Below, one piece after another: positions 33,697 to 43,024 of a stretch of 64,000 nucleotides of DNA. Every line of letters starts with the position of its first letter. Within the stretch, counting starts at the first letter, position 1. The position numbers were made by a program, and so were the translations under genes. The DNA lies in NCBI GenBank assembly GCA_963823735.1, contig CAWGMO010000001.1:806001-870000 (forward strand), written 5' to 3'. The notes beneath the pieces are model-generated. The model worked only from the letters and a program-made list of their open reading frames with translations. It made no database searches and was not told the DNA's origin. This DNA comes from Actinoallomurus sp963823735. GTDB taxonomy: Bacteria > Actinomycetota > Actinomycetes > Streptosporangiales > Streptosporangiaceae.

Positions 33697-35112
33697 TCAC
33701 GTGCAGACCGTCCCGGGTGGCGGTGTCGCGGTGGTGACCAGGTAGTCCGCCTCGTGGGTGCGGGCGCAGGCGGAGTTGTAGAGGGCCGTGTGGCCGTCGC
33801 CGTCGTAGGTCAGCAGGCGGCTGCCCGCGATCTGGCCGGCCAGGCCCTGAGCCCAGGCGTACGGCGTCGAGGGGTCGTATGTGTTGCCGACGACCAGGAT
33901 CGGGGGTGCGCCGGTGATGTGCTGCCGCTTCGGCGGGTCGGCGGGGCGTACGGGCCAGCCGGCGCAGCCGGACGTCCAGTCCCAGAACTCCGAATAGCGC
34001 CACATGTGCGGGGCCGCCGCCTTGGCCTCGGCCACGCGGGAGCGCAGGTCGGTGAAGCCGCGCAGCCGCGGCGGGAAGTCGTGGCAGCCGATGGCCCGGT
34101 AGGCCGTGTAGCCCGGGTCGTTGCCCGGGAGGGCCTGGCTCAGGGCGGTGACGTCGGACGGGGTCTTCTCCGCGGCGGCCAGGGCGTCGGCGAGCTGGGG
34201 CCACAGGAACGTCATCGTCAGGTACGTGTAGGTGCCGGCGGTGATCTCGGCAGGGGTGATCGGCAGGTCGGTGCGGGCGGTCAGGGCGTCGAAGCGCGCG
34301 GCGATGTCCTGGCCCCTCAGCGGGCAGGTGGCTTCGGCCTGGCACCACGCGGCGAAGCGGGTGAACTCGCGTTCGATGGCGGCGGACTCCTCGCGGGAGT
34401 CCTGGGCCACCGAGCGGCCGTGGTCCACCGCGCCGTCCAGCACCATCGCGCGGATCCGGCCAGGGTACAGCCGGGCGTAGGCGGCGCCGAGCTCGGTGCC
34501 GTACGAGACGCCCAGCCAGGACACCTTCGGGGCGCCCAGTGCGGCGCGGATCGCCTCGACGTCGCGCGCGGCGCTGATCGTGTCCACGTGGGCGATCAGG
34601 CGGCCGGTCGTCCTCGCGCAGTCGGCGCCGTGACGGCGGCCGGCGGCGATCATCCGGCGGTACGCGGCGGCCGTGGCGGGCGCCGTGAGGGCCGCCGGGT
34701 CGTACACCGGCCGCGAACAGCGGACCGGCGTGCTCTCGCCGGCTCCTCGCGGGTCGAAGCCGACGACGTCGAAGCGTTCCAGGACCGGCTTGAGCTCCGG
34801 CGACCCCAGGAACATGCCGCCCTGCGCCACCACGGCCGTCCCCGAGCCGCCGGGACCGCCCGGGTTGATCAGCAGCGGGCCGACCTGGTGCGCCGGGTCC
34901 GTGGCGGGCAGGCGGTTCAGGGCCAGGGTGATCTTGGTGCCGTCCGGGCGGGACCAGTCCAGCGGGACCCGCAGCGTCGCGCACTCCAGCCGCGCCGGCG
35001 TGTCGTCCGTGTGACAGTCGCGCCAGATCAGCGAAGGCGCGGCCGACGCCTCGCCGCCGACACCGGACAGCACGGCGACCAGGGCCATCACCGCGGAGAC
35101 GGACCGCTTCAC
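33697..35112 (-). CDS. Secreted tripeptidyl-aminopeptidase-like hydrolase (TAP/SlpD family)
   Basis: 471 residues with a signal peptide ending at ASA (about residue 24). The N-terminal LRVPLDWSRPDGTKITLALNRL and LLINPGGPGGSG (oxyanion) are family marks; the nucleophile elbow is GVSYG (Ser203), and the Asp and His lie in GNTYDPSTPYAWA and YDGDGHTALY within the TAP C-terminal domain. It removes N-terminal tripeptides or hydrophobic peptides outside the cell. Its stop directly abuts that of the kinase gene (TGATCA). Confidence 0.92.
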   Translation of the reverse strand: MKRSVSAVMALVAVLSGVGGEASAAPSLIWRDCHTDDTPARLECATLRVPLDWSRPDGTKITLALNRLPATDPAHQVGPLLINPGGPGGSGTAVVAQGGMFLGSPELKPVLERFDVVGFDPRGAGESTPVRCSRPVYDPAALTAPATAAAYRRMIAAGRRHGADCARTTGRLIAHVDTISAARDVEAIRAALGAPKVSWLGVSYGTELGAAYARLYPGRIRAMVLDGAVDHGRSVAQDSREESAAIEREFTRFAAWCQAEATCPLRGQDIAARFDALTARTDLPITPAEITAGTYTYLTMTFLWPQLADALAAAEKTPSDVTALSQALPGNDPGYTAYRAIGCHDFPPRLRGFTDLRSRVAEAKAAAPHMWRYSEFWDWTSGCAGWPVRPADPPKRQHITGAPPILVVGNTYDPSTPYAWAQGLAGQIAGSRLLTYDGDGHTALYNSACARTHEADYLVTTATPPPGTVCT

Positions 35113-35126
35113 GAAAACCTCCAGGA

Positions 35127-35149
35127 ATCGAGACAGTGATCATCTCGAT
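35127..35149 (-). other. Small hairpin in the leader of the TAP-like gene
   Basis: ATCGAGA (35127-35133) pairs with TCTCGAT (35143-35149) around nine bases, just upstream of the TAP-like start and downstream of pheA. It could end the pheA message or be an operator; nothing decides between them. Confidence 0.35.
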
Positions 35150-35203
35150 GGCCCGGGGCCGTACGCGTCCGTCCGCGGAACGACCGGCCGTGCTACCTCC
35201 GGC

Positions 35204-36148
35204 CTACAGGTCGTGGCCCGAACGGATGGCGGTGAGCCAGGAGGACGCCTCGGCGAAGTCGGTGTCGTGGGTGCCCCGGCGGATCTCGGTGCGGGCGTCG
35301 TCGGCGCGCGCGTAGCTGCCGAGGAAGCGGATGTCGGTGCACACGCGGCGCAGGCCCATCAGGGCCTCGCCGACCCGAGCGTCGGCCACGTGGCCCTCGC
35401 AGTCGATCCAGAAGCGGTAGCGGCCGAAGCCGTCGCCGGTCGGGCGGGACTGGATCAGCGTCAGGTTGACCCCGCGTACGGCGAACTCGATGAGGAACTC
35501 CAGCAGCGCGCCCGGGTGGTCGTCGGTGAGGTACGCCATCACCGAGGTGCGGTCGAGGCCGGTCGGCTCGACCGGGCGGGCCGGGCGGCGTACGAGGACG
35601 AAGCGGGTGACGGCGTCCGGGCGGTCCTCGATGCCGACGGCGGCGGTGATCAGGCCGTAGCGCTCGCCGGCGATCGGCGCGGAGACCGCCGCGTCGTACT
35701 CCGACGTCGGGTCGGAGACGGCCTTCGCGGCGCCCGCGGTGGAGGTGCCGGTCGACACCTCGGCGTCGGGGAGGTGCTCGGCGAGCCAGCGGCGGCACTG
35801 GGCGAACGCGTGCGGGTGCGTGCAGATCCGCTTGATGTCGGCGAAGCGCGTCTGGGGGCGTACGAGCAGGGCGAACTCGACCGGCAGCAGCACCTCGGCG
35901 GTGATGATCAGCGCGCCGCCGTCGGCGAGGTCGTCGACCGTGGTGGTGACGGGGCCCTCGACGGAGTTCTCCAGCGGGACCATCGCGGCGTCCGCGTCGC
36001 CGCGGCGTACGGCCTCCAGGGCGGCGGAGACGGTCGGGTACGGCTCGCGTACGGCGTCGTCGGACTCGGGGAGGGTTCGGAGCGCGGCCTCGGTGAAGGT
36101 GCCCTCAGGCCCGAAGTACGCGAAACGCTGCGGGCTGTGCTCGGTCAA
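35204..36148 (-). CDS. pheA: Prephenate dehydratase
   Basis: 314 residues. The catalytic domain (FAYFGPEGTFTEAALRTL; VPLENSVEGPVTTTVDDL; the threonine motif in VTRFVLVRRP) is followed by a C-terminal ACT domain (DDHPGALLEFLIEFAVRGVNLTLIQSRPTGDGFGRYRFWIDCEGH) that binds phenylalanine for feedback. It converts prephenate to phenylpyruvate. It starts at TTG 36148, supported by GAGGGG five bases upstream. Confidence 0.96.
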   Translation of the reverse strand: MTEHSPQRFAYFGPEGTFTEAALRTLPESDDAVREPYPTVSAALEAVRRGDADAAMVPLENSVEGPVTTTVDDLADGGALIITAEVLLPVEFALLVRPQTRFADIKRICTHPHAFAQCRRWLAEHLPDAEVSTGTSTAGAAKAVSDPTSEYDAAVSAPIAGERYGLITAAVGIEDRPDAVTRFVLVRRPARPVEPTGLDRTSVMAYLTDDHPGALLEFLIEFAVRGVNLTLIQSRPTGDGFGRYRFWIDCEGHVADARVGEALMGLRRVCTDIRFLGSYARADDARTEIRRGTHDTDFAEASSWLTAIRSGHDL

Positions 36149-36238
36149 GGGGTCCCCTCATGCCTGATCCGGTGCGGTATCACCCCAGGCTATGGCCTTC
36201 TTGCACCGGCCACGCGGCATTCGGGTACGGCGCGGGAC

Positions 36239-36694
36239 CTATGAGGAAGGCGAGGACTGGCCGTTGGTCGTGATGTCGAGCGGGTCCTCAAGGCGGATCG
36301 CGGGACCGCGGCCGAGACGCGCGGCGCGTACGACGTGGTCTTCCTCGGGCGAGAGCACCTGGCCGCTGCGGCCGGCCTGGACCACGCGGGCGTACGTGCG
36401 GGTCTCGGTGCGACCGTTGATCGAGGTGAGCACGACCCCGTCGCCCGCCGCGTTCAGCAGGGCGAGGGAGAAGGACATACCGCCAGAGACCTCTTTTAGA
36501 GCGTCATAGTGCACGATCGCGACATCGCGGACGGCGCGGTTGTCGGCGGCGCCGGAGTTGACCTGGAGCTGACGCCGCAGCATCTCGGCGCACTCATCGA
36601 TGGCCCGCTCGGCCCGCTTACGAGCGTTGAGGCCCGTGTAGAGCCCCAGCGCTCCCAGAATGACGGCCACCAAGGCCAACGTGATGAGGATCAC
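36239..36694 (-). CDS. DUF4446 membrane-anchored protein
   Basis: 151 residues: one N-terminal helix (ILITLALVAVILGALGLYTGL), a short coiled coil, then the DUF4446 domain (DVAIVHYDALKEVSGGMSFSLALLNAAGDGVVLTSINGR). Commonly next to pheA and serS in actinobacteria; function unknown. The GTG start overlaps the stop of the GT87 gene (GTGA). Confidence 0.9.
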   Translation of the reverse strand: MILITLALVAVILGALGLYTGLNARKRAERAIDECAEMLRRQLQVNSGAADNRAVRDVAIVHYDALKEVSGGMSFSLALLNAAGDGVVLTSINGRTETRTYARVVQAGRSGQVLSPEEDHVVRAARLGRGPAIRLEDPLDITTNGQSSPSS

Positions 36695-37935
36695 GTACTG
36701 AGCGTACCCACCTGAACACCATTACGCGACGTATCCGCGCCATCACTGTCGGAATTCGCCGGAGAACGCCAGCGATGGAGGGTGATCACCACCAGAATCG
36801 CCCCCAGGCCGAAGGCGTCCTGCACGATCCGGCCGAGGAAGCTCGGCCCGTCGTGGTGGGCGAGCATCGTGATCCCCCACCACGGGACGTGCAGCACGTA
36901 GAAGAGCCACACGACCGCCGCCGCCACCACGCGGCGCCAGTCGCGCCCGTCGGCGACGAACGCCCCCAGGACCACGACCAGCCAGGCCAGGTGGTGGATC
37001 CAGGCGACCGGCGAGACCAGCACCGCGATCAGCCCGGTGATCGCGATGGCGACGATCTCGTTCCCCTCACGCGAGGCGCGGCGCGCGGCGCGGAACCCGA
37101 AGTACGCCACGGCGCCCGCGCAGACCAGCCACACCACGGACGTCACCGCGTCCGGCATGTACAGCCGGAGCAGCATGCCGCGGATCGCCTGGTTGGTCGT
37201 CGAGGTGTTCGAGCCGAGCCGCTCGCTGTCGAACAGCGCGCGAAGCCAGTAGTCGGCGGAGTCCCAGGGCAGCACGACGAAGGTGAGCGTGGTCGCGACG
37301 GTCGCGGTGAGCGTGGCGGTCATCGCCTCCTTCCGCCGCCCGGTGACGAGGAAGTAGACGATGAACACGCCCGGAACCAGCTTGATCGCGGTGGCCAGCC
37401 CCACGAGGAGGCCGCGCGGCCAGCGGGTACGCGCCGGCGCGCAGTCCGCCACGCACAGGGCCACGAGGAGGATGTCGACCTGCCCGAACCTGATCTGGTC
37501 CTGGAGCGGCATCGGATACGTGCAGAGCGCCACCAGCACGCCCGTGAGCAGCGGCGCCCACGTGGCGAACCGGCCCAGCAGCCGCGCGAAGGAGTACCGG
37601 ACGGTGATCGTCATCGCCACGAAGATCAACGCGACCCAGATCCACTGCGCGGCCGTCCAGGAGACGAGCGCGAGCGGCACCGCGAGCACGACGGCGAACG
37701 GCGGGTACGTGAAAGGGAGAAGTTGCGGCGGCTGCGTCATGAACCCGTACACCGGGGAGTTCCGCAACACCTGCACCCCGGCCGACCGGTACACATCGAG
37801 GTCCACAAGCCGTTGATCAGGCTGGTTGCCGAGCCAGTGCAGCACGACAGGCCCGACGGCCACGGCCGCGACGATAATTCCCGCGACGACGACCACGACA
37901 TCGCGTATCGTCCTTCGACCGCCCAATGTGTCCAT
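36691..37935 (-). CDS. GT87-family polyprenyl-phosphomannose mannosyltransferase
   Basis: 414 residues with about ten membrane helices. The GT-C features are the early acidic loop (RLVDLDVYRSAGVQVL) and FTYPPFAVVLAVPLA, with NQAIRGMLLRL later. Relatives (PimE and other DUF2029 proteins) add alpha-mannose to phosphatidylinositol mannosides or lipoglycans from polyprenyl-phosphate-mannose on the outer face of the membrane. The MptB-like gene nearby supports a lipoglycan role. Confidence 0.88.
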   Translation of the reverse strand: MDTLGGRRTIRDVVVVVAGIIVAAVAVGPVVLHWLGNQPDQRLVDLDVYRSAGVQVLRNSPVYGFMTQPPQLLPFTYPPFAVVLAVPLALVSWTAAQWIWVALIFVAMTITVRYSFARLLGRFATWAPLLTGVLVALCTYPMPLQDQIRFGQVDILLVALCVADCAPARTRWPRGLLVGLATAIKLVPGVFIVYFLVTGRRKEAMTATLTATVATTLTFVVLPWDSADYWLRALFDSERLGSNTSTTNQAIRGMLLRLYMPDAVTSVVWLVCAGAVAYFGFRAARRASREGNEIVAIAITGLIAVLVSPVAWIHHLAWLVVVLGAFVADGRDWRRVVAAAVVWLFYVLHVPWWGITMLAHHDGPSFLGRIVQDAFGLGAILVVITLHRWRSPANSDSDGADTSRNGVQVGTLST

Positions 37936-37987
37936 CCTGTCCCGGGTCCGCGACTAGCCTGGGGGCGTCCCAGACCTGGAGGTGATC

Positions 37988-40168
37988 GTGGCACAGCCGC
38001 GCGGAGCGGAACGTGGCCACGCGGGCGGCGCAATCGCTGCGCTGGTGGTGTTCACGGCCGTCTTGCTCAGCCTTCTGGCCTCCACCTCGCCGAACGCGAA
38101 CGCCGCGCCCGTCAGGGGACGAGTGGTGCTGATCGGCGTCCCCGGCCTGCTGTGGAGCGACATCCACGATACTCAGACGCCGAACCTCGCCAAGTTCGCC
38201 GTCCAGGGCTCTGCCGCCGCCCTGTCCGTGAAGACCGTGGGCCCCCACACCTGCCCGGTCGACGGATGGCTGACGATCTCCGCCGGGCAGCGCGCCCAGC
38301 TGAGGAACGGCAGCTGCGGCCTCCCGCCGACCCCGACGGGCGGCGCGATCCCCGGCTTCGGCCCGATCCGCGACGACAACGCGCGGAACAAATACGGCAC
38401 GAAGCTCGGTCTGCTCGGCGACGCCGTGCACCAGGCCGGTGCCTGCACGATGGCCGTCGGCCCCGGTGCCGCACTCGGCGCGGCCGACAGCATCGGGCGT
38501 GTCGACGGCTACGTCGAGTCGACGTCCAAGATGCCCGCCGACGCCCTGTCGCGGTGCCCGCTGACGCTGGTCGACGTCGACGACGTCTTCCGCGCCTACA
38601 TCAACGCCGGTGTCGACGTGGACGGCCGCCAGGTGCCGGTCACGGCCCGCACCCGCGCGGCCGGCGTGAAGCGCGCCGACACCCAGGTGGGCGCGGTCAT
38701 GGCCTCGCTGCCGCCCGGCACGACCGTGATGCTCGCCGGTCTGTCGGACGCCAACAGCGCCGCGCACCTGCGCGTCGCCCTCGCGAGCGGCGCCGGCTAC
38801 TCCGGCAAGTACCTGACGGCCAACTCCACGCGCACCAACGGCCTCGTCACGCTCACGGACGTCACGGCCTCCGTCCTGCGGCACCTCGGCCTCCCGCAGC
38901 CCAAGCAGGCCGTGGGCTCGCCGTGGCGCGACGGCGGCAAGAAGCCCGCCTCGCTGAGCGGGCTCGTGCGCACGCTGAACGACCAGGACGTCGCCGCGCA
39001 GTCGCTGCGGCGGCTGGTGACGACCTTCGACATCGTCCTGTTCGCGATCCAGTTCTCGCTGTACGGGTTCGCCACGCTGGCGCTGCGCCGCAAGCGCCGC
39101 CGCATCCTCACCGTCACCAAGATCGCGGCGCTGGCGGTCGCGTCGCTGCCCGTCGCGTCGTTCCTGGCCAACGTGGTGCCGTGGTGGCGCAGCCATCCGG
39201 CGATCATGGTGTCGCTGGCGATCGTGATCGCGATCGCCCTGGTCACCACCCTGGCCGCGGCCGGGCCGTGGCGAAGGTCCGTGACGGGTTCCGGTGCGGT
39301 CGTGGCCGGTGTGACGGCCCTGGCGCTCACGCTCGACGTGATGACCGGCAACCATCTGCAAACGTGCAGCATGCTCGGGTACACCCCGCTGGTCGCGGGC
39401 CGCTTCTACGGCTTCGCCAACCCCAGCTGGGCCCTGTGGATAACCGGGATCATCATGGTGGCCGGCGCGCTGGCGGGCCGGCTGCTCGGCGACGGCGACG
39501 ACCCGCGCGGGCGCCGCAACGCGACCGCCGTGGTCATCGGCGCCGGGGTCCTCGCGCTCGTGATCGACGGCGCGCCCATGTGGGGCGCGGACTTCGGCGG
39601 CATCATCGCGCTGTTCCCGGGCTTCGCGGTCTTCGCCTTCATGATCAGCGGGACCAAGATGCGGCCCACGCGGCTCCTCGCCGTGCTGGCGGTGGGCGCG
39701 GTGATCGTCCTCGGCTTCTCCTTCCTCGACTCCCTGCGCGCGAACCCGACGCACATCGGGGAGTTCTGGAACAACCTGATGAGCGGCGACGCGGGCACGG
39801 TGATCTTCCGGAAGTTCCGCGGCATGATCCATACCTTCGGGAACTGGCAGCTCACGCTCATCGCGGTGGCCGCCGTCGGCTTCCTGTTCTTCGCCCTGCT
39901 CCGCCCGCTCTCCTGGCGGGCCGCCGCCCTGCACACCGCCTACAAGAGCGCGCCCGCGCTGCGCGCGACGCTCGCGGCCGTGCTGACCACCGGCGGCGTC
40001 GGGATGCTGGTCAACGACTCCGGCGTGGCGATCCCCGCGCTGGCGTTCACGGTGGCGATCCCGCTGGCTCTCGTGGCGAGCGCCCGTGCGCTGGAGCTCG
40101 CCCCGGAGGACGACGCGCCGCCAGCACGATCAGAGCCATCAGAGTCAGAGTCAGTGCCCAAGGCGTGA
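37988..40168 (+). CDS. Large membrane protein with extracytoplasmic phosphatase-like domain
   Basis: 726 residues from GTG 37988, which has an excellent ribosome site (GGAGGTGATC). After a signal-anchor helix comes an extracellular part of about 330 residues resembling the alkaline-phosphatase fold (VVLIGVPGLLWSDIHDTQTPNLAKFAVQGSAAALSV; TTVMLAGLSDAN), then about ten membrane helices. It is conserved in actinobacteria without a known role; a transferase or hydrolase acting on cell-envelope polymers is likely from the fold and the neighbours. Its end overlaps the MptB-like gene by 122 bases. Confidence 0.85.
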   Translation: MAQPRGAERGHAGGAIAALVVFTAVLLSLLASTSPNANAAPVRGRVVLIGVPGLLWSDIHDTQTPNLAKFAVQGSAAALSVKTVGPHTCPVDGWLTISAGQRAQLRNGSCGLPPTPTGGAIPGFGPIRDDNARNKYGTKLGLLGDAVHQAGACTMAVGPGAALGAADSIGRVDGYVESTSKMPADALSRCPLTLVDVDDVFRAYINAGVDVDGRQVPVTARTRAAGVKRADTQVGAVMASLPPGTTVMLAGLSDANSAAHLRVALASGAGYSGKYLTANSTRTNGLVTLTDVTASVLRHLGLPQPKQAVGSPWRDGGKKPASLSGLVRTLNDQDVAAQSLRRLVTTFDIVLFAIQFSLYGFATLALRRKRRRILTVTKIAALAVASLPVASFLANVVPWWRSHPAIMVSLAIVIAIALVTTLAAAGPWRRSVTGSGAVVAGVTALALTLDVMTGNHLQTCSMLGYTPLVAGRFYGFANPSWALWITGIIMVAGALAGRLLGDGDDPRGRRNATAVVIGAGVLALVIDGAPMWGADFGGIIALFPGFAVFAFMISGTKMRPTRLLAVLAVGAVIVLGFSFLDSLRANPTHIGEFWNNLMSGDAGTVIFRKFRGMIHTFGNWQLTLIAVAAVGFLFFALLRPLSWRAAALHTAYKSAPALRATLAAVLTTGGVGMLVNDSGVAIPALAFTVAIPLALVASARALELAPEDDAPPARSEPSESESVPKA

Positions 40169-41648
40169 GCTGCGCGCGTACGACCGTGATCAGCCAGCGC
40201 AGGCTGTGGGGAAGCCCGGACGTCACGGGGTCCCTGGCCGGCAGGTAGGCCAGGGCGAGCACGGCCGTACGCGCCAGCAGCACCCCGTCGAACGCCGACC
40301 AGGTCACGAGCGCGATCGTCGCCCAGCCGAGCCCGTCGTACCAGGGCAGGGCGTACGGCGCGGCGAACAGCCAGGCCAGGGCCAGCGCGGCGGAGACGAG
40401 GAACGCCCCGTCGCCGACCCGGTCGGCGGGGGACCAGGCGGGCGGCCTCGGCAGCGCGCGGATCAGCAGCGCCGCCAGCACGACGGTCAGCGCGGCCGAC
40501 CCCATCTGCACGACGTCGCGGTGCACCGTCACGAGCAGGCCGCCGGTCGCCCCGGCGAAGAAGTGCCAGGGCGTGGCCAGCGACACCGACTTGGACGCGC
40601 GGTTCAGCTGGTCGACCGAGTGCGGGCCCGCCGTGAGGTACGCCAGGACCGCGACCACGCCGGCGGAGCCGAAGAGCGCCGCGAGCCGGGCGAAGGTCTC
40701 CCGCGTGCCGGACCGGGTGGCGCCGGAGCGCCGCCCGCGCCGGGTGCACCACCACTCGTGCAGCAGGATCAGGGCGGGGCCGCCGCCCACGATCGCGACA
40801 TTGATCTTGATTGCGGCGCCGACGCCGATCAGGAGCCCGGCGATCAGGCAGCGCCCGACGCCGCGGCTCTCCCCCGGGCGCGGGCGTACGGGGTCGGGCA
40901 GGCCGAACGCGACCAGGCCCGCCAGCGCGAACGTGATCGCCAGCACGTCGTTGTGCGCGCCGCCCACCAGCTCGAAGATCAACAGCGGGTTGGCCGTCCA
41001 CAGCAGGACCGCGCGCAGCCGACGGCCCGGGTCGCCGCGCGCCGCGCGGTAGAGGAGCAGGCCCGCCGTCAGGAACGCCAGGGCGTTGGTCACCGACATC
41101 ACGAAGACGGTCAGCCGCATCGACGAGCCGCCGACCAGCGACGCGAACGTCTGCTGCGCGGTCGCGATGGGGCCGTAGACGGTCGGGGTGGTACGCCAGT
41201 CCTGCACGGCGCGCAGGACGGGGTCGCCCGGCAGGTCGCTCGCCGACGTGACGTACGGGTCGTTGCCGGTGACCGCCATCCGCCCGTACGCGGCGTAGTT
41301 GAGGTGGTCGCCGGAGCCCACCGGCGGCATGAACGCGAACGCCGTCACGGCCAGCACGCCCGCGATCACCAGCGGGCGCAGGGGCGGCGACCAGCCGCGG
41401 CGTACGGCGTGAAGGCACAGGCCGAGACCGGCCGCCGAGAGCACGACGCCCAGCGCGGTCAGGCCGATCGACAGGTGCGGCGAGGGGCCGGCCGTCAGGG
41501 AGTACGGCGGCTGCCCCGCCAGGCCCGGGAGCGCCGGCTCCATCACGGACGGCCCGAGGAACGCCGTCAGGAGCAGGCAGCCGAGACCGGCCGCGCCGAG
41601 ACCGAGACCCGCGGCGCCGAAGCGGTGCGCGCCGTCAGCGTCCGGCAC
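40047..41648 (-). CDS. Alpha-1,6-mannosyltransferase, MptA/MptB family
   Basis: 533 residues from GTG 41648 with about 13 hydrophobic segments and the family segment GSGDHLNYAAYGRMAVTGNDPYVTSASDLPGDPV, which holds the catalytic acidic residue of GT-C enzymes. MptB starts the alpha-1,6-mannan backbone of lipomannan in corynebacteria. The 3' end runs 122 bases antisense into the neighbouring gene; the 5' end overlaps the GT2 stop by 14 bases, so it is expressed with the GT2. Confidence 0.9.
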   Translation of the reverse strand: MPDADGAHRFGAAGLGLGAAGLGCLLLTAFLGPSVMEPALPGLAGQPPYSLTAGPSPHLSIGLTALGVVLSAAGLGLCLHAVRRGWSPPLRPLVIAGVLAVTAFAFMPPVGSGDHLNYAAYGRMAVTGNDPYVTSASDLPGDPVLRAVQDWRTTPTVYGPIATAQQTFASLVGGSSMRLTVFVMSVTNALAFLTAGLLLYRAARGDPGRRLRAVLLWTANPLLIFELVGGAHNDVLAITFALAGLVAFGLPDPVRPRPGESRGVGRCLIAGLLIGVGAAIKINVAIVGGGPALILLHEWWCTRRGRRSGATRSGTRETFARLAALFGSAGVVAVLAYLTAGPHSVDQLNRASKSVSLATPWHFFAGATGGLLVTVHRDVVQMGSAALTVVLAALLIRALPRPPAWSPADRVGDGAFLVSAALALAWLFAAPYALPWYDGLGWATIALVTWSAFDGVLLARTAVLALAYLPARDPVTSGLPHSLRWLITVVRAQLTPWALTLTLMALIVLAARRPPGRAPAHGRSPREPAGSPP

Positions 41649-42363
41649 GGCGGAGCCGGCCGAGCTGCCGTGTCACGGTGGGTTCGCGTGCCGCCAGGGC
41701 GCGGCCGACGTCGCGGAACTGCTTGAGCCGGTGCACCTGGGCACGCCAGTCGGTGCCGGTGGCCCGGTGGGCGAGCGGCACCTCGACCTCGGTGACCTTG
41801 AACCCCCTGCGGAGCAGGTCGACGGTGAGCGCAGTCTCCACGCCGAAGCCCGGCGCGAGCGGCAGCGCCGCCTCGAACGCCTCGCGGGTCAGGCAGCGCT
41901 GGCCGTTGAGCGGCTGGGCCGGGGTCCAGCCGGTGAGGCGCTTGATGCCGTCGCGCGACAGGCGTACGACGAAGCCGTGGCCGCCGAGCTTGACCCGGTC
42001 GCTGAACGCGGCGATCGTCATGGCCGCCGAGCCGTCGCGCACGGGCTCGACGAGCGGGCCGGCGTACTTGGCCGTCTCGCCGAGGTCGGCGTCGAGGAAG
42101 AGCAGGTGGCGAGGGACATCTCCGTCGAGGAGGCGTACCGCCGCCGCTCCGGTCTCCATCGCCGCGCCCTTGCCGCGGTTGCGCGAGTGCCGGACGACCT
42201 TGGCACCGCTGCCTTCGGCGAGCCGCCCTGTCGCGTCGACCGAGCCGTCGTCCACGACGACGACCAGGTCGACGCCTGGCAGTGTTGCCGCCGCCTCCAC
42301 CGTCGAGGCGATCCGGTCCTGTTCGTCTTTGGCCGCGATGACGACCGCCGTGTCCGCCTGCAT
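41635..42363 (-). CDS. GT2-family glycosyltransferase
   Basis: 242 residues, GT-A fold: VVIAAKDEQDRIASTVEAA, the nucleotide-binding VVVVDDGSVDAT and the DXD-type LFLDADLGET. It resembles dolichyl-phosphate-mannose synthase-like or glucosyl-phosphoglycerate synthases. As the first gene of an operon with the MptB-like enzyme, it may supply a polyprenyl-phosphate sugar. Confidence 0.88.
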   Translation of the reverse strand: MQADTAVVIAAKDEQDRIASTVEAAATLPGVDLVVVVDDGSVDATGRLAEGSGAKVVRHSRNRGKGAAMETGAAAVRLLDGDVPRHLLFLDADLGETAKYAGPLVEPVRDGSAAMTIAAFSDRVKLGGHGFVVRLSRDGIKRLTGWTPAQPLNGQRCLTREAFEAALPLAPGFGVETALTVDLLRRGFKVTEVEVPLAHRATGTDWRAQVHRLKQFRDVGRALAAREPTVTRQLGRLRRAGR

Positions 42364-42383
42364 GAAGGCGATGGTAGTGGCGG

Positions 42384-42728
42384 CTAGCTTCGCCCGAAGG
42401 CAGGTACGGCGTCGTGCACGGAGAAGACCGTGTCGAGACCGGTGACCTGCAGGATCCGGCGAACCGCCGAACGTGGCGCCGCGAGCTCCAGAGAGCCGCC
42501 GTGTTCGCGCAGGCGTTTCATGGCCGAGAGCAGGACGTTCATGCCTGTCGAGTCACAGAACTCGACCCCGCTCAGGTCCACCACAAGCCGGCTGACTCCG
42601 TCGCGAACGAGCGCGGCCAGTTCGGTTTGCAGCCTGGGTGCCGTATAGAGATCGACCTCGCCGTATACAGAGACGACGGCGTGACCGCCCTGAGATTCAG
42701 TCGAGACCTTTAGCTCCACGAGCCGCAC
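42384..42728 (-). CDS. Anti-sigma factor antagonist (STAS domain)
   Basis: 114 residues. The STAS core is VSVYGEVDLYTAPRLQTELAALV ... LVVDLSGVEFCDSTGMNVLLSAM, with the phosphorylatable serine at Ser60 (DSTGM). Such proteins free a sigma factor by binding the kinase/anti-sigma. I use GTG 42728, preceded by GGGGGA; GTG 42719 is the alternative, and the long frame to 42977 is not supported. No cognate kinase is adjacent, but two HATPase proteins occur in the window (23.4 and 57.7 kb). Confidence 0.9.
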   Translation of the reverse strand: MRLVELKVSTESQGGHAVVSVYGEVDLYTAPRLQTELAALVRDGVSRLVVDLSGVEFCDSTGMNVLLSAMKRLREHGGSLELAAPRSAVRRILQVTGLDTVFSVHDAVPAFGRS

Positions 42729-43024
42729 ACTAGCGTCCCCCGCTCGGGCGAACCAGAGGCCCCGAAGATAAGGGCCGGTACGTTGCCACTCGGTGGAATG
42801 CCCTTTGCCTGAGTGGTGTCCCGTTTTCGGCGTTTCGCATGGAATGCGGCAACCGTTCCTGAGCGAGTCAGGGGACATGGAGATCATCCCCGTTCTGCCG
42901 ACCCGATGTGTGGGAATTCGACCACCGGCGCGTCGCGCGTGCGAGAAGCTAGGACCGTGGGACACAGGTCCGGCCATCCCGGGGGAGCGTGGTGGCGGGC
43001 CGCGTTCGGACCGGAGCGTGCACG

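Noticed and set aside
36775..40248. 1157-codon open frame on the + strand
   Set aside because: It runs antisense to the GT87 gene and out of frame with the large membrane protein. The translation is Arg/His/Asp/Gly-rich with no fold, an artefact of high third-position GC.
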